From an uncultured Prevotellaceae bacterium (lineage in GTDB: Bacteria; Bacteroidota; Bacteroidia; Bacteroidales; Bacteroidaceae): a DNA stretch of 64,000 nt. Location: positions 1-64,000 of the forward strand of contig OMZS01000010.1 in assembly GCA_900315565.1 (NCBI GenBank), in the 5' to 3' direction. The position numbers and the translations under genes are program-made. The notes beneath the pieces are model-generated. The model had not been told where the DNA came from. It saw nothing but the letters and a program-made list of their open reading frames with translations, and searched no databases. The first letter of the stretch is position 1. Every line of letters begins with the position of its first letter. Below are positions 43,979 through 52,001 of this stretch, in pieces.

Positions 43979-44974
43979 TTAAGGCACCTCTACCTTATTT
44001 ACAATCTTACTGATAATCTGCTCGCTCGACACGTTGCTTGCCTCGGCCTCGTAGGAAAGCCCGATGCGATGGCGGAGCACATCGTGAACCACGGCCCTCA
44101 CGTCCTCGGGCTTCACATAGCCGCGGCGCTTGATGAAAGCGTAGGCACGGGCAGCCTTGGCCAGGTTGATGCTCGCACGGGGCGAACCGCCAAAGGTGAT
44201 CATGTCGGTCAGCTCGCTCAGCCCGTAACGGTCGGGATAGCGCGTGGCAAACACGATGTCGGCAATATACTGCTCAATCTTTTCGTCGAGATACACCTCG
44301 CGCACCACCTTGCGTGCCTTCAGAATGTCCTGGGCGGTAGTGACGGGCGACACCACGGGCAGCCCGTCCTGAATGTTCTCGCGGATGATTTTCTTTTCCT
44401 CGTCAATGGTAGGATAGTCGATTACCACCTTCAGCATGAAACGGTCCACCTGGGCCTCGGGCAACGGGTAGGTGCCCTCCTGCTCAATGGGATTCTGCGT
44501 GGCCATCACCAGGAACGGCCTGGGCAGCGCAAAGGTCTCGCTACCAATGGTCACCTGCTGCTCCTGCATGGCCTCGAGCAGGGCGCTCTGCACCTTGGCC
44601 GGGGCACGGTTGATTTCGTCGGCCAGCACGAAGTTGGCAAACACGGGGCCCTTCTTCACCTGGAAATTCTCGTCTTTTTGCGAGTAGATCATCGTACCAA
44701 TGACGTCTGCCGGCAACAGGTCGGGCGTAAACTGAATGCGGCTATAGTCGGCGTCAATCAGCTGTGCCAGCGTCTTGATGGCAAGTGTCTTGGCCAAGCC
44801 CGGCACACCCTCCAAAAGTATATGACCATCGCTGAGCAAGCCGATAAGCAGCGAGTCAACGAGATGTTTCTGACCTACAATGACACGGTCCATGCCACTG
44901 GTGAGACTGGTTACGAATGCGCTTTGTTGTTCAATCAAAATGTTCAACTCACGTATGTCAATAGCTTCTGCCAT
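43979..44974 (-). CDS. moxR: MoxR-family AAA+ ATPase
   Basis: The 331-residue ATPase has Walker A LLEGVPGLAKTLAIKTLA, Walker B FVLADEINRAPAKVQSALLEAM, sensor LVMATQNPIEQEGTYPLPEAQVDRF, and the C-terminal lid domain with GGSPRASINLAKAARAYA. MoxR proteins act as chaperone-like ATPases for vWA proteins, here presumably BatA and BatB and the DUF58 protein. It is first in the operon behind a good promoter. Confidence 0.93.
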   Translation of the reverse strand: MAEAIDIRELNILIEQQSAFVTSLTSGMDRVIVGQKHLVDSLLIGLLSDGHILLEGVPGLAKTLAIKTLAQLIDADYSRIQFTPDLLPADVIGTMIYSQKDENFQVKKGPVFANFVLADEINRAPAKVQSALLEAMQEQQVTIGSETFALPRPFLVMATQNPIEQEGTYPLPEAQVDRFMLKVVIDYPTIDEEKKIIRENIQDGLPVVSPVTTAQDILKARKVVREVYLDEKIEQYIADIVFATRYPDRYGLSELTDMITFGGSPRASINLAKAARAYAFIKRRGYVKPEDVRAVVHDVLRHRIGLSYEAEASNVSSEQIISKIVNKVEVP

Positions 44975-45011
44975 AATTGTAATGATTTTTTATGATTTCT
45001 TTCAAGTGGTG

Positions 45012-45044
45012 CAAAAGTACAAAGATATGGTCGGATAGCACAAA
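45012..45044 (-). promoter_or_regulatory. Promoter of the moxR-bat operon
   Basis: On the minus strand TTTG (45041-45044) and TACTTTTG (45012-45019) are 21 bp apart, about 38 bp before moxR. Confidence 0.75.
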
Positions 45045-45159
45045 AATAGTGACTAAATAATATTAAAAAAGATTCTCAAAGCCTACTTTTTAAGAAACTT
45101 TTCATGTTTTTCTCCACTTTCCATGCCCTCTTTGCCCCCTCAACGCCCAAAAAACCCGT

Positions 45160-45290
45160 CTCACACTAAGGTTTTTCTCATGCCGAAGTTTTATCTCTCA
45201 TGCCGGAGTTTTCTCTTATGCCAAGTTGTCTCTCATTCCGAGGCTTTTCTCCTGCCGAATTTTTGTCTCATGCCGCGCGTTTCTCCCCTT
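45160..45290. repeat. Degenerate TCTCATGCCG repeat array
   Basis: The block CTCATGCCGAAGTTTT recurs about six times with changes (CTCACACTAAGG, CTCATGCCGGAG, CTTATGCCAAG, CTCATTCCGAGG, CTCCTGCCGAAT, CTCATGCCGCGC), at an irregular period of 15-21 bp. On the minus strand the core reads CGGCATGAG, recalling the CACGGCAT of the elements near 317 and 16051. It lies between moxR and the promoter-like site 45390-45421. Confidence 0.7.
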
Positions 45291-45389
45291 TAGCAGCTAA
45301 AATTATTAAGAAGTTACCGGTAATTGATTGTTGTTTCTTGTTTATTGCAAAGGTAAATAATTCATCTCTCATCTTTCGTCTCTCATTTG

Positions 45390-45421
45390 CAAAGTTACAC
45401 TATGTTTTCGTGAACACCAAA
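45390..45421 (-). promoter_or_regulatory. Minus-strand promoter without an adjacent gene
   Basis: TTTG (45418-45421) and TAACTTTG (45390-45397) are 20 bp apart, a full consensus match, but the first minus-strand gene is moxR, about 415 bp away. A transcript from here would cover the TCTCATGCCG array. It could be a second, long-leader promoter for moxR or a non-coding RNA promoter. Confidence 0.5.
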
Positions 45422-45499
45422 TTTAGGCGTTTTACAACCTGTAAAAATCTGTTAATAAAATCCGCTTATTTTGTTAACAAACATAAAGACACACGATTT

Positions 45500-45686
45500 G
45501 TCCCATTGTCCCATTGTCCCATCGTCCCATTAAGGAGGTTGCAAAGTGGGGAAATTTCTAAGATTGAAAGGTTACTATATATAATATAATATATATTATA
45601 TTATATATAGTAAAATTCTACTCTCCCTTTTTTCCCCTTATGTGGAACCACCTTAATGGGACGATGGGACAATGGGACGATGGGAC
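45500..45686. repeat. 187-bp hairpin with a perfect 42-bp AT palindrome at its centre
   Basis: Positions 45572-45613 are a perfect 42-bp palindrome of A/T steps (TTACTATATATAATATAATA and its mirror). Outside it, the left arm (four GTCCCAT blocks, then TTAAGGAGGTTGCA) pairs with the right arm (TGGAACCACCTTAA, then four ATGGGAC blocks), with only scattered mismatches. The gene-free interval 44975-46015 also contains the repeat array at 45160, the small hairpins at 45881 and two promoters; I see no real gene in it. Confidence 0.9.
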
Positions 45687-45762
45687 GTTTTGGATGGTGT
45701 GGCACAAATTGTCTCAATAAAGAAAAAAAATGCAGAAAGGCTCATTTTTTCTCTTTAAAAAA

Positions 45763-45794
45763 TTTGCTCATTCCAATTTTTATTTGTATCTTTG
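45763..45794 (+). promoter_or_regulatory. Promoter of the patatin-family gene
   Basis: TTTG (45763-45766) and TATCTTTG (45787-45794) are 20 bp apart. The start codon is about 220 bp downstream, leaving a long leader that includes the duplicated hairpins at 45881-45926. Confidence 0.7.
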
Positions 45795-45880
45795 CAAGTA
45801 GATAAGCATTAGCGCGCAACGGTCTTTGATTAAACTGATTATTGAAGATGAAAAGCCTCCCCTCCCCGTGCATTCTCTCC

Positions 45881-45926
45881 CCCGCCTGTGATAGGCGCAC
45901 AAACGCTCCCCGCCTGTGATAGGCGC
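45881..45926 (+). repeat. Duplicated small hairpin in the patatin-gene leader
   Basis: CCCGCCTGTGATAGGCGC occurs twice with a 28-bp period (45881-45898 and 45909-45926). Each copy folds as GCGCCTA-type arms (GCCT/AGGC plus a flanking C-G pair) with loop GTGAT. It lies in the predicted 5' untranslated RNA, ahead of the gene at 46016. Confidence 0.75.
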
Positions 45927-46015
45927 TCAAACGCCCTTGTGCTAAACTTTTCTTTGCAATAAGGAATGATATATCAGAAAAAAAAATTAAATTTGTACCC
46001 AAAAACCAATTGAAG

Positions 46016-48385
46016 ATGACGATAACACAGAATATACGCAAATATGCTCTCATGGTGGCCGTGTTGCTTGCAGGCTGCTTGCAAGGGGTAACGGCGCAGA
46101 CAACGGCCAACGGCAACCCAGGTACAACGGCCAACGCCAACCCAGGTACAACGGCCAACGGCAACCAGAAAGTAGTTGCCAACGCCAACCAGGACTCAAC
46201 GGCTCAGACACCTGCCGGGGCAAAGCGACCGAAGGTGGGGTTGGTGCTCAGCGGAGGCGGAGCCAAGGGCATGGCCCACATTGGCGCTATCAGAGTGATA
46301 GAGCGCGCGGGCATACCCATCGACATGGTGGCGGGCACGAGCATGGGCAGCATTGTGGGCGGATTGTACGCTTGTGGCAAAGACGCGCAAACCCTCGACT
46401 CCATCGTCAGGGCACAAGACTGGACACAAGTGTTCTCCGACCGCGAGGACCTGAGCTACCAGAGCCTGCGCGAGCGCATGAAGCAACACACCTACATCTA
46501 TTCCAGGTCGATACTGATGGGTAGTGAGCCGGGCTCGGCGGCCACGGGCGGCGGGTTCATGGCTGGCAAAAACGTGATGGAGCTGCTCAGAAAGCACACC
46601 AAGCCCTATACCGACTCCATAGACTTCAGCGAGCTCCCTATTCCCTTTGCCTGCGTGGCCACCAACATGGTAGATAACACCGAGTACGTGTTCCATAGCG
46701 GAGTGCTCAGTCAGGCCATGCGCGCCAGCATGGCTATTCCGGCGGCTTTCTCGCCCGTGAGAATGGGCGACATGGTGCTGGTGGACGGCGGATTGAGAAA
46801 CAATTTTCCCGTTGACGTGGCCAAAGACATGGGAGCCGACATCGTGATTGGCGTTTCTACCCAGAACCGCCTGCGCACGGCCAACGAGCTCAACAGCACG
46901 GCGAGCATTCTGATGCAGGTGGTTGACGCCAATTGTAAAAACAAGTTCGACGAGAACGTGAAGATGGCCGACATCTGCATACTGGTGGACGTGGAGGGCT
47001 ATAGCGCGGCCAGCTTCAGCAAGACCGCCATCGACTCGCTCATACGCCGAGGCGAAGAGGCTGCCATGGCTCATTGGGACCAGCTGGAGGCGCTGGGCAA
47101 GCAACTTCGCCAGCAAGGCGCCACCACCATCAACCGTCGCCCGTCACCCATCACCCCACACCAAGAAAAGCGCTACGCCATCAGCGAGGTGAAATTCGAG
47201 AACATGACCAAGATGGACGCCCTCTTCCTGCGCACCAAATTCAAGATGAGTGAGGGCGACAGCATCGACGAGAACCGGGCTTCGCTCATTGTCACCTCCA
47301 TACGCAGGGACTTGTTCTACAAGGACGCCTCTTACGCCATCAACACCTTCAGCAACAACCCCGACAGGGCCGTGGTCACCTTCACCGCCAACTCGAAGAA
47401 AAGCAGCAAGCTGAACGTGGGGCTCCGATTCGACAACGAGGAGATGGTGGCCGTTCAGGCCAACGCCGCCCTGCCCCTGAGCACCAAGCTGCCCGCACAG
47501 GCCGAGCTCACATTGCGCCTGGGCAAGCGCATCATGGCCAGAGCCGACCTGGCCCTGCACCCCTGGAGCTATGTGAGGCCTGCACTATCGTACATCTTCA
47601 GACACAACGACATCAGCCTCTACCAGGAGGGACTGAAAAACTATAGCCTCACCTACAACCAGCATACCGCCCAGCTACAGCTGCTCAACTTCAACGTGCG
47701 AAACATGGAGTTCAACGCCGGAGCACGATGGGACTACTACCACTACAACAACCTGCTGGTGAACTACCGCCCCGAGAGCTACATGGACATCATGCCCAAC
47801 GAGCACTTCTATACGTACTATGCCCAGATGGTGTACAACAACGAGAACAACTGGTATTTCCCCACTCAGGGCACGCGCATCAACGCCCAGTTCTCGTATG
47901 TATCCGACGACCTGCTCAGACTCGACAACACCGTGGGCATGCGCGAATATATGCTCTCCATACGCACATCGGTTCCGCTCAGCTCCAAATTCTCCGTCCA
48001 GCCGCAACTCTACGCCAGGTTCCTCTACGGACACACCGTGCCCACCATTCTCAGAAACGTCATCGGAGGCCCCTTCTTCGGCCACTACGTGGCGCAACAG
48101 ATGCCTTTCCCAGGCTTGGGATTCGTAGAGAACACAGGCGACAAATTCGTGGCTGCCCAGATGCAAATTCAGTTCAACGCCACCAAGAGCAGCATTATTC
48201 AGGCCCGGTTTGCCACCGCCCAACAGGCCGACGTCAACCGTAATCTCTTCAAACACCGAACCCTGATGGGAGGCGAACTGAGCTACTACTTCAATAGCAT
48301 CTTCGGACCGCTGGGAGGCTCCTTGGGATATAGCAACATCAGCAAGCAGTTCTACTACTACGTGAACCTGGGATTCGAGTTCTAA
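46016..48385 (+). CDS. Patatin-like phospholipase fused to an outer-membrane beta-barrel
   Basis: The 789-residue protein has a signal peptide (KYALMVAVLLAGCLQGVTAQ; LAGC could also be a lipobox). An imperfect repeat of TTANGNPG/TTANANPG units follows at about 30-60, then a patatin domain with oxyanion loop GGGAKGMAHIG, nucleophile GTSMGS and the DGG of the Ser-Asp dyad (LVDGGLRNNFP). A POTRA-like linker (YAISEVKFENMTKMDALFLRTKF) and a BamA/Omp85-type barrel ending FYYYVNLGFEF complete it. This is the PlpD/type Vd-like layout: a lipid hydrolase carried on or through the outer membrane. ATG 46016 is chosen over a TTG at 46010. Substrate is unknown. Confidence 0.88.
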   Translation: MTITQNIRKYALMVAVLLAGCLQGVTAQTTANGNPGTTANANPGTTANGNQKVVANANQDSTAQTPAGAKRPKVGLVLSGGGAKGMAHIGAIRVIERAGIPIDMVAGTSMGSIVGGLYACGKDAQTLDSIVRAQDWTQVFSDREDLSYQSLRERMKQHTYIYSRSILMGSEPGSAATGGGFMAGKNVMELLRKHTKPYTDSIDFSELPIPFACVATNMVDNTEYVFHSGVLSQAMRASMAIPAAFSPVRMGDMVLVDGGLRNNFPVDVAKDMGADIVIGVSTQNRLRTANELNSTASILMQVVDANCKNKFDENVKMADICILVDVEGYSAASFSKTAIDSLIRRGEEAAMAHWDQLEALGKQLRQQGATTINRRPSPITPHQEKRYAISEVKFENMTKMDALFLRTKFKMSEGDSIDENRASLIVTSIRRDLFYKDASYAINTFSNNPDRAVVTFTANSKKSSKLNVGLRFDNEEMVAVQANAALPLSTKLPAQAELTLRLGKRIMARADLALHPWSYVRPALSYIFRHNDISLYQEGLKNYSLTYNQHTAQLQLLNFNVRNMEFNAGARWDYYHYNNLLVNYRPESYMDIMPNEHFYTYYAQMVYNNENNWYFPTQGTRINAQFSYVSDDLLRLDNTVGMREYMLSIRTSVPLSSKFSVQPQLYARFLYGHTVPTILRNVIGGPFFGHYVAQQMPFPGLGFVENTGDKFVAAQMQIQFNATKSSIIQARFATAQQADVNRNLFKHRTLMGGELSYYFNSIFGPLGGSLGYSNISKQFYYYVNLGFEF

Positions 48386-48445
48386 GACATTGAGCTTTGA
48401 ACATTGAACTTTGAACTTTGAGCTTTGAACTTTGAGCTTTGAACA
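48386..48445 (+). repeat. TTGAACT/TTGAGCT tandem repeats
   Basis: The heptamer family TTTGAAC/TTTGAGC repeats about six times directly after the patatin-gene stop. It resembles the other heptamer intergenic arrays in the window (TAAATGA, GAGTTAG). Confidence 0.75.
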
Positions 48446-48485
48446 CAAATCACTAAACATAGAAACACAAAAACATCAACAACCT

Positions 48486-51107
48486 ATGACCAACAAACGA
48501 TTCATTACGGCGCTCTTCGGCGCAACATGCTTAGCAGCAACCTGTATGGCGCAAAACCTACAACTCAACGAACTGGAGTACTTCGAACGCCAGGGAGTAA
48601 ACGTGCTCGTGTTCAGCAATAGCTTTAACGGAGGATTCAACGACGAGAAAAACTCAGGCATAGAAATCATCCACCACGGAGTAAGAACCGTGCAGGGAGG
48701 TGCCATCCGACTCAACAACACTCCCGAACAATGGGACCTCGTGCCCACCATGACTAGCCGGAAAGTGGACAAGGAGAACGGCTCCATTGAGGTGGGTCTG
48801 CGCTACAACGACTACGACTTCGATAGCCGCGTGGTGGTGACGGCCAAAGGCAAGGCCGTAGAGATTGCCGTGTGGCTCGACAAGCCCGTGCCCAAAGCAC
48901 TCGAAGGCGAAGCCGGACTCAACATTGAGTTCCTCCCATCGCAATACTGGCTCAAAACCTTCACCATGGACGGACGCCTGAGCCGTCTGCCACGCTACGC
49001 CACCAGCCAGACCATCACGCGCCCCAACAACGAGAAACCCCGACAATTCAAAGGATTCAAAACCTACGACGACCGCGGAACCAACCGCTTCATCGACCCG
49101 CTTCCCATTGAGCAGGGACACACCCTGCGCATGGCAACCGACACACCCGAAAGGCTCGTTAGCATCAGTAGCCAGGATGCCGAGCTGAAACTCTACGACG
49201 GACGCATGCTGGCACAGAACGGATGGTTCGTGGTGCGAAGCATTCTGCCAGCAGGCAAGACGGGCAAGGTGGTGACATGGACCGTAGAGCCCAACGCCAT
49301 TGAGGGATGGATACGCCAGCCTAACATTGGATTCTCGCAAGTAGGCTACCAGCCCGCGCAAGCCAAGGTGGCCGTCATCGAGCTCGACAAGGCCGACACA
49401 CCCAAAACCACCGCCCGCCTGATGCGTATCGGCGACGACGGAAAGGTCAGCGAAGCCTTCAGCGGAAAGGTCAGCATGTGGGGGCCCTACTTCAAGTACA
49501 ACTACGCCAAGTTCGACTTCTCATCGGTCAAGGAACCGGGCATCTACTACATTGAGTATGGCGACACACGCACCAACAACTTCATCATCAACGACAACGT
49601 ATATGACAAAATAACCGATGCCACCACCGACGTGTGGATCCCCATTCACATGAACCACATGTATGTGAACGAGGGCTACCGCGCATGGCACGGCGAGCCC
49701 TTCAAGGAGGGCTATCTACAAGCTCCACCCTCCGACCACTTCGACCTGCACTACCAGGGTCCCACCACCGACACCAAATACAAGCCGCTGGAACTCATTC
49801 CGGGACTCAACATCGGCGGATTCTTCGACGCGGGCGACTTCGACATTGAGACGGGCTCTAACATCAACGTGGTCCACAACTTTGTGAAGACATGGGAGAT
49901 GTTCCACCCCGAGCGCGACGAGACCTTCGTCAGCCAGAAGCAACGCTACGTTGATCTCCACCGGCCCGACGGCACACCCGACATACTCCAGTTCATCGAG
50001 CACGGCACGCTCAACCTCGTTGCCCAGGCCGAACAAATAGGCCACATGGCCTCTACCCTATCCAACTCGGTGCTCGACAACTACCACCATCTGGGCGACG
50101 CAGCCTCCATTACCGACGGCCTGCACTACGACCCCAGCCTGAAACCCTACGAGGTGTCGTCCGACGGCAAGCGTAGCGGAACACCCGACGACATGTGGGC
50201 CTTCACCACCCGAAGCCCCCAGCTCGACTTCCGCGCCGCCGCCATGTTTGCCGCCGCCAGCCGCGCCCTTCAAGGCTACAACGACCAGCTGGCCCAGCGC
50301 GCCCTCACCCAGTCGAAAAGGCTGCTCGAAGAGGCCACCCAGCTCATGAGCCAACGAGCCAAACAACGTGCCAACAACATGAATGTCGACGAGTATAGCT
50401 GGCTCGACGGAACCAACAACCAACAACAGACTACCAACAACCGCAAACAAAGAGAGCGCCTCAACAAAAACCGCCAGCAACTGGGCGACATGGCCACCAA
50501 CCTTCAACTCTACGGAGCCACCCACGAAAAGAAATACCTCGACAACTTTGAGAAACAAATTTGGGATGCGCTCGACGTGAACGTGGCAGGCTACATGCAG
50601 ACTGCCCTCGACGCCGTACCACACATGGACGAGGCCTACCAAAAACGCTTGCGCCCCTACGTGCTCAAGTATCAGGAGTACATTGAGAGCTTCGACAAGG
50701 CCAACCCCTACGGAGTGCCCATCACGCTGGGCAACTGGGCTGGTGTGAATGCCGTGCTCAACTTTGGCATCACCGTTTGCTTTGCCCACCAGTATTTCCC
50801 CGACATCGTGAAGAAAGAGGAAACTTACCGCACGGCCAACTGGCTCTTCGGATGTCATCCCTACCACAACTACTCGTTTGTGGCCGCCGTGGGAGCAGCC
50901 CGACCCAAGGCCGTGTTCTACGGCAACAACCGAGCCGACTTCTCGTTCATTCCCGGCAACGTGGCTCCAGGACTGCTTTTCCGCCGCCCCGACCACTTTG
51001 AGAACTTCGACGACTGGCCCTTCCTCTGGGGACAAAACGAGGGTACCATTGCCGGTAACACCCAGTACGTCATCTTCGGCTCAGCCTTCAAAAATTGTGT
51101 CAAATAA
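48486..51107 (+). CDS. Secreted glycoside hydrolase family 9 (endoglucanase-like)
   Basis: The 873-residue protein has a signal peptide (NKRFITALFGATCLAATCMAQ). An N-terminal region (to about 290) and an Ig-like CelD_N-type domain (IGFSQVGYQPAQAKVAVIELDK) follow, then a GH9 (alpha/alpha)6 barrel with catalytic-site GGFFDAGDFDIETG and the C-terminal acid residue in LWGQNEGTIAG. The GH9 histidine region appears as FGCHPYHNYSF. Beta-glucan, xyloglucan or cellulose oligomers are plausible substrates. ATG 48486 is chosen for the signal peptide; the longer frame starts in the TTGAACT repeats. An Asn/Gln/Thr-rich insertion near residue 640 interrupts the barrel. Confidence 0.87.
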   Translation: MTNKRFITALFGATCLAATCMAQNLQLNELEYFERQGVNVLVFSNSFNGGFNDEKNSGIEIIHHGVRTVQGGAIRLNNTPEQWDLVPTMTSRKVDKENGSIEVGLRYNDYDFDSRVVVTAKGKAVEIAVWLDKPVPKALEGEAGLNIEFLPSQYWLKTFTMDGRLSRLPRYATSQTITRPNNEKPRQFKGFKTYDDRGTNRFIDPLPIEQGHTLRMATDTPERLVSISSQDAELKLYDGRMLAQNGWFVVRSILPAGKTGKVVTWTVEPNAIEGWIRQPNIGFSQVGYQPAQAKVAVIELDKADTPKTTARLMRIGDDGKVSEAFSGKVSMWGPYFKYNYAKFDFSSVKEPGIYYIEYGDTRTNNFIINDNVYDKITDATTDVWIPIHMNHMYVNEGYRAWHGEPFKEGYLQAPPSDHFDLHYQGPTTDTKYKPLELIPGLNIGGFFDAGDFDIETGSNINVVHNFVKTWEMFHPERDETFVSQKQRYVDLHRPDGTPDILQFIEHGTLNLVAQAEQIGHMASTLSNSVLDNYHHLGDAASITDGLHYDPSLKPYEVSSDGKRSGTPDDMWAFTTRSPQLDFRAAAMFAAASRALQGYNDQLAQRALTQSKRLLEEATQLMSQRAKQRANNMNVDEYSWLDGTNNQQQTTNNRKQRERLNKNRQQLGDMATNLQLYGATHEKKYLDNFEKQIWDALDVNVAGYMQTALDAVPHMDEAYQKRLRPYVLKYQEYIESFDKANPYGVPITLGNWAGVNAVLNFGITVCFAHQYFPDIVKKEETYRTANWLFGCHPYHNYSFVAAVGAARPKAVFYGNNRADFSFIPGNVAPGLLFRRPDHFENFDDWPFLWGQNEGTIAGNTQYVIFGSAFKNCVK

Positions 51108-51120
51108 CCCCCTATTTGTA

Positions 51121-51169
51121 AACCATCACCCAACACCTATCACCCAACACCTATCACCCAACACCCGTC
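51121..51169 (+). repeat. CACCCAACACCTAT tandem repeats
   Basis: Three tandem copies of a 15-bp unit (ATCACCCAACACCT) fill the gap between the GH9 and hypothetical genes. Confidence 0.8.
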
Positions 51170-51835
51170 ATGAAAAAATCATTGTCTCTATCATTGTTGC
51201 TGATTGTTTCTGTTGTAGCCATGCCACAATCAGCCACCCATTCGCTAAAAGTGTTGCAAAGCTGGCAACACACCGAAGAAAAGGGCGACCTCAACAAGGA
51301 CGGCATCAACGACCTTGTCATCATTGCCGTTCCGCCTGAAGAGTCCGTTGCCTCCCGCCAGTCTGACGAGGGCGAGGAGGACGAGGATTTCCGCGAGGAG
51401 CCACAACCTGTGCTCTCCATCTTCTGGGGAACGCCACAAGGCCAATACCGTCACTATAAGCAATACGACGAAATCCTACCCAGAGGCAACAACACTTGTT
51501 CATACGACCGGGAAATTACCATTACCGACCGAGGGAGCCTCATCTTTAGTATGTCACTATGGTGCTCGGCAGGTTCCTACGGCACAAGCACAGACACCTT
51601 TACCTTCCGCTATCAGAACGGCGATTTCTTCCTCATCGGCTACGAAACCGATGAGTTTTCGCGCAACTCGGGAGAGCGAAGAGTCTATAGCTACAACTAC
51701 CTTACTTGGCGCAAGCAAACCGTCACGGATAATGGGTTTGATGATAGCGTGCCGAAGAAAGAAAAATGGGAAAAAATAGCCAAGAAGCCACTCAAGCGCC
51801 TCGGCTCATTTGGTTTCGATGAATCGCCCCAATAA
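51170..51835 (+). CDS. Secreted hypothetical protein with a calcium-loop-like motif
   Basis: The 221-residue protein has a signal peptide (KKSLSLSLLLIVSVVAMPQS). Early on it carries GDLNKDGINDLVIIAVP, the DxNxDGxxD loop of FG-GAP or dockerin-like calcium sites, followed by an acidic stretch (DEGEEDEDFREE) and beta-rich sequence (FTFRYQNGDFFLIGYETDEF). I recall similar lone secreted proteins in Bacteroidales, but not a function. It is the last plus-strand gene before a two-way terminator, possibly cotranscribed with the GH9 gene. Confidence 0.75.
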   Translation: MKKSLSLSLLLIVSVVAMPQSATHSLKVLQSWQHTEEKGDLNKDGINDLVIIAVPPEESVASRQSDEGEEDEDFREEPQPVLSIFWGTPQGQYRHYKQYDEILPRGNNTCSYDREITITDRGSLIFSMSLWCSAGSYGTSTDTFTFRYQNGDFFLIGYETDEFSRNSGERRVYSYNYLTWRKQTVTDNGFDDSVPKKEKWEKIAKKPLKRLGSFGFDESPQ

Positions 51836-51910
51836 CTGACTACAGCCGCCCGAAGCTACATGTAAGATGGTGCCGTCGAGCGTATGGTCTTTTATCGCTT
51901 TATCACTACA

Positions 51911-51968
51911 AAGACACAAAAAAGAATGCAGAGAATATAAGAAAAACTCTGCATTCTTTTTGTGTCTT
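51911..51968. terminator. Two-way terminator between convergent genes
   Basis: AAGACACAAAAAAGAATGCAGAG (51911-51933 region) and CTCTGCATTCTTTTTGTGTCTT (ending 51968) form a stem of about 22 bp with U-rich ends in both directions. Confidence 0.9.
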
Positions 51969-52001
51969 AACTTTTATAGATAAGCCAAAAGAGTCTCGGG
52001 C

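Noticed and set aside
45200-45589. 129-residue plus-strand ORF in the moxR-patatin gap
   Set aside because: It is composed of the repeat array and the long hairpin, ends inside the palindrome, and shows no protein-like features.
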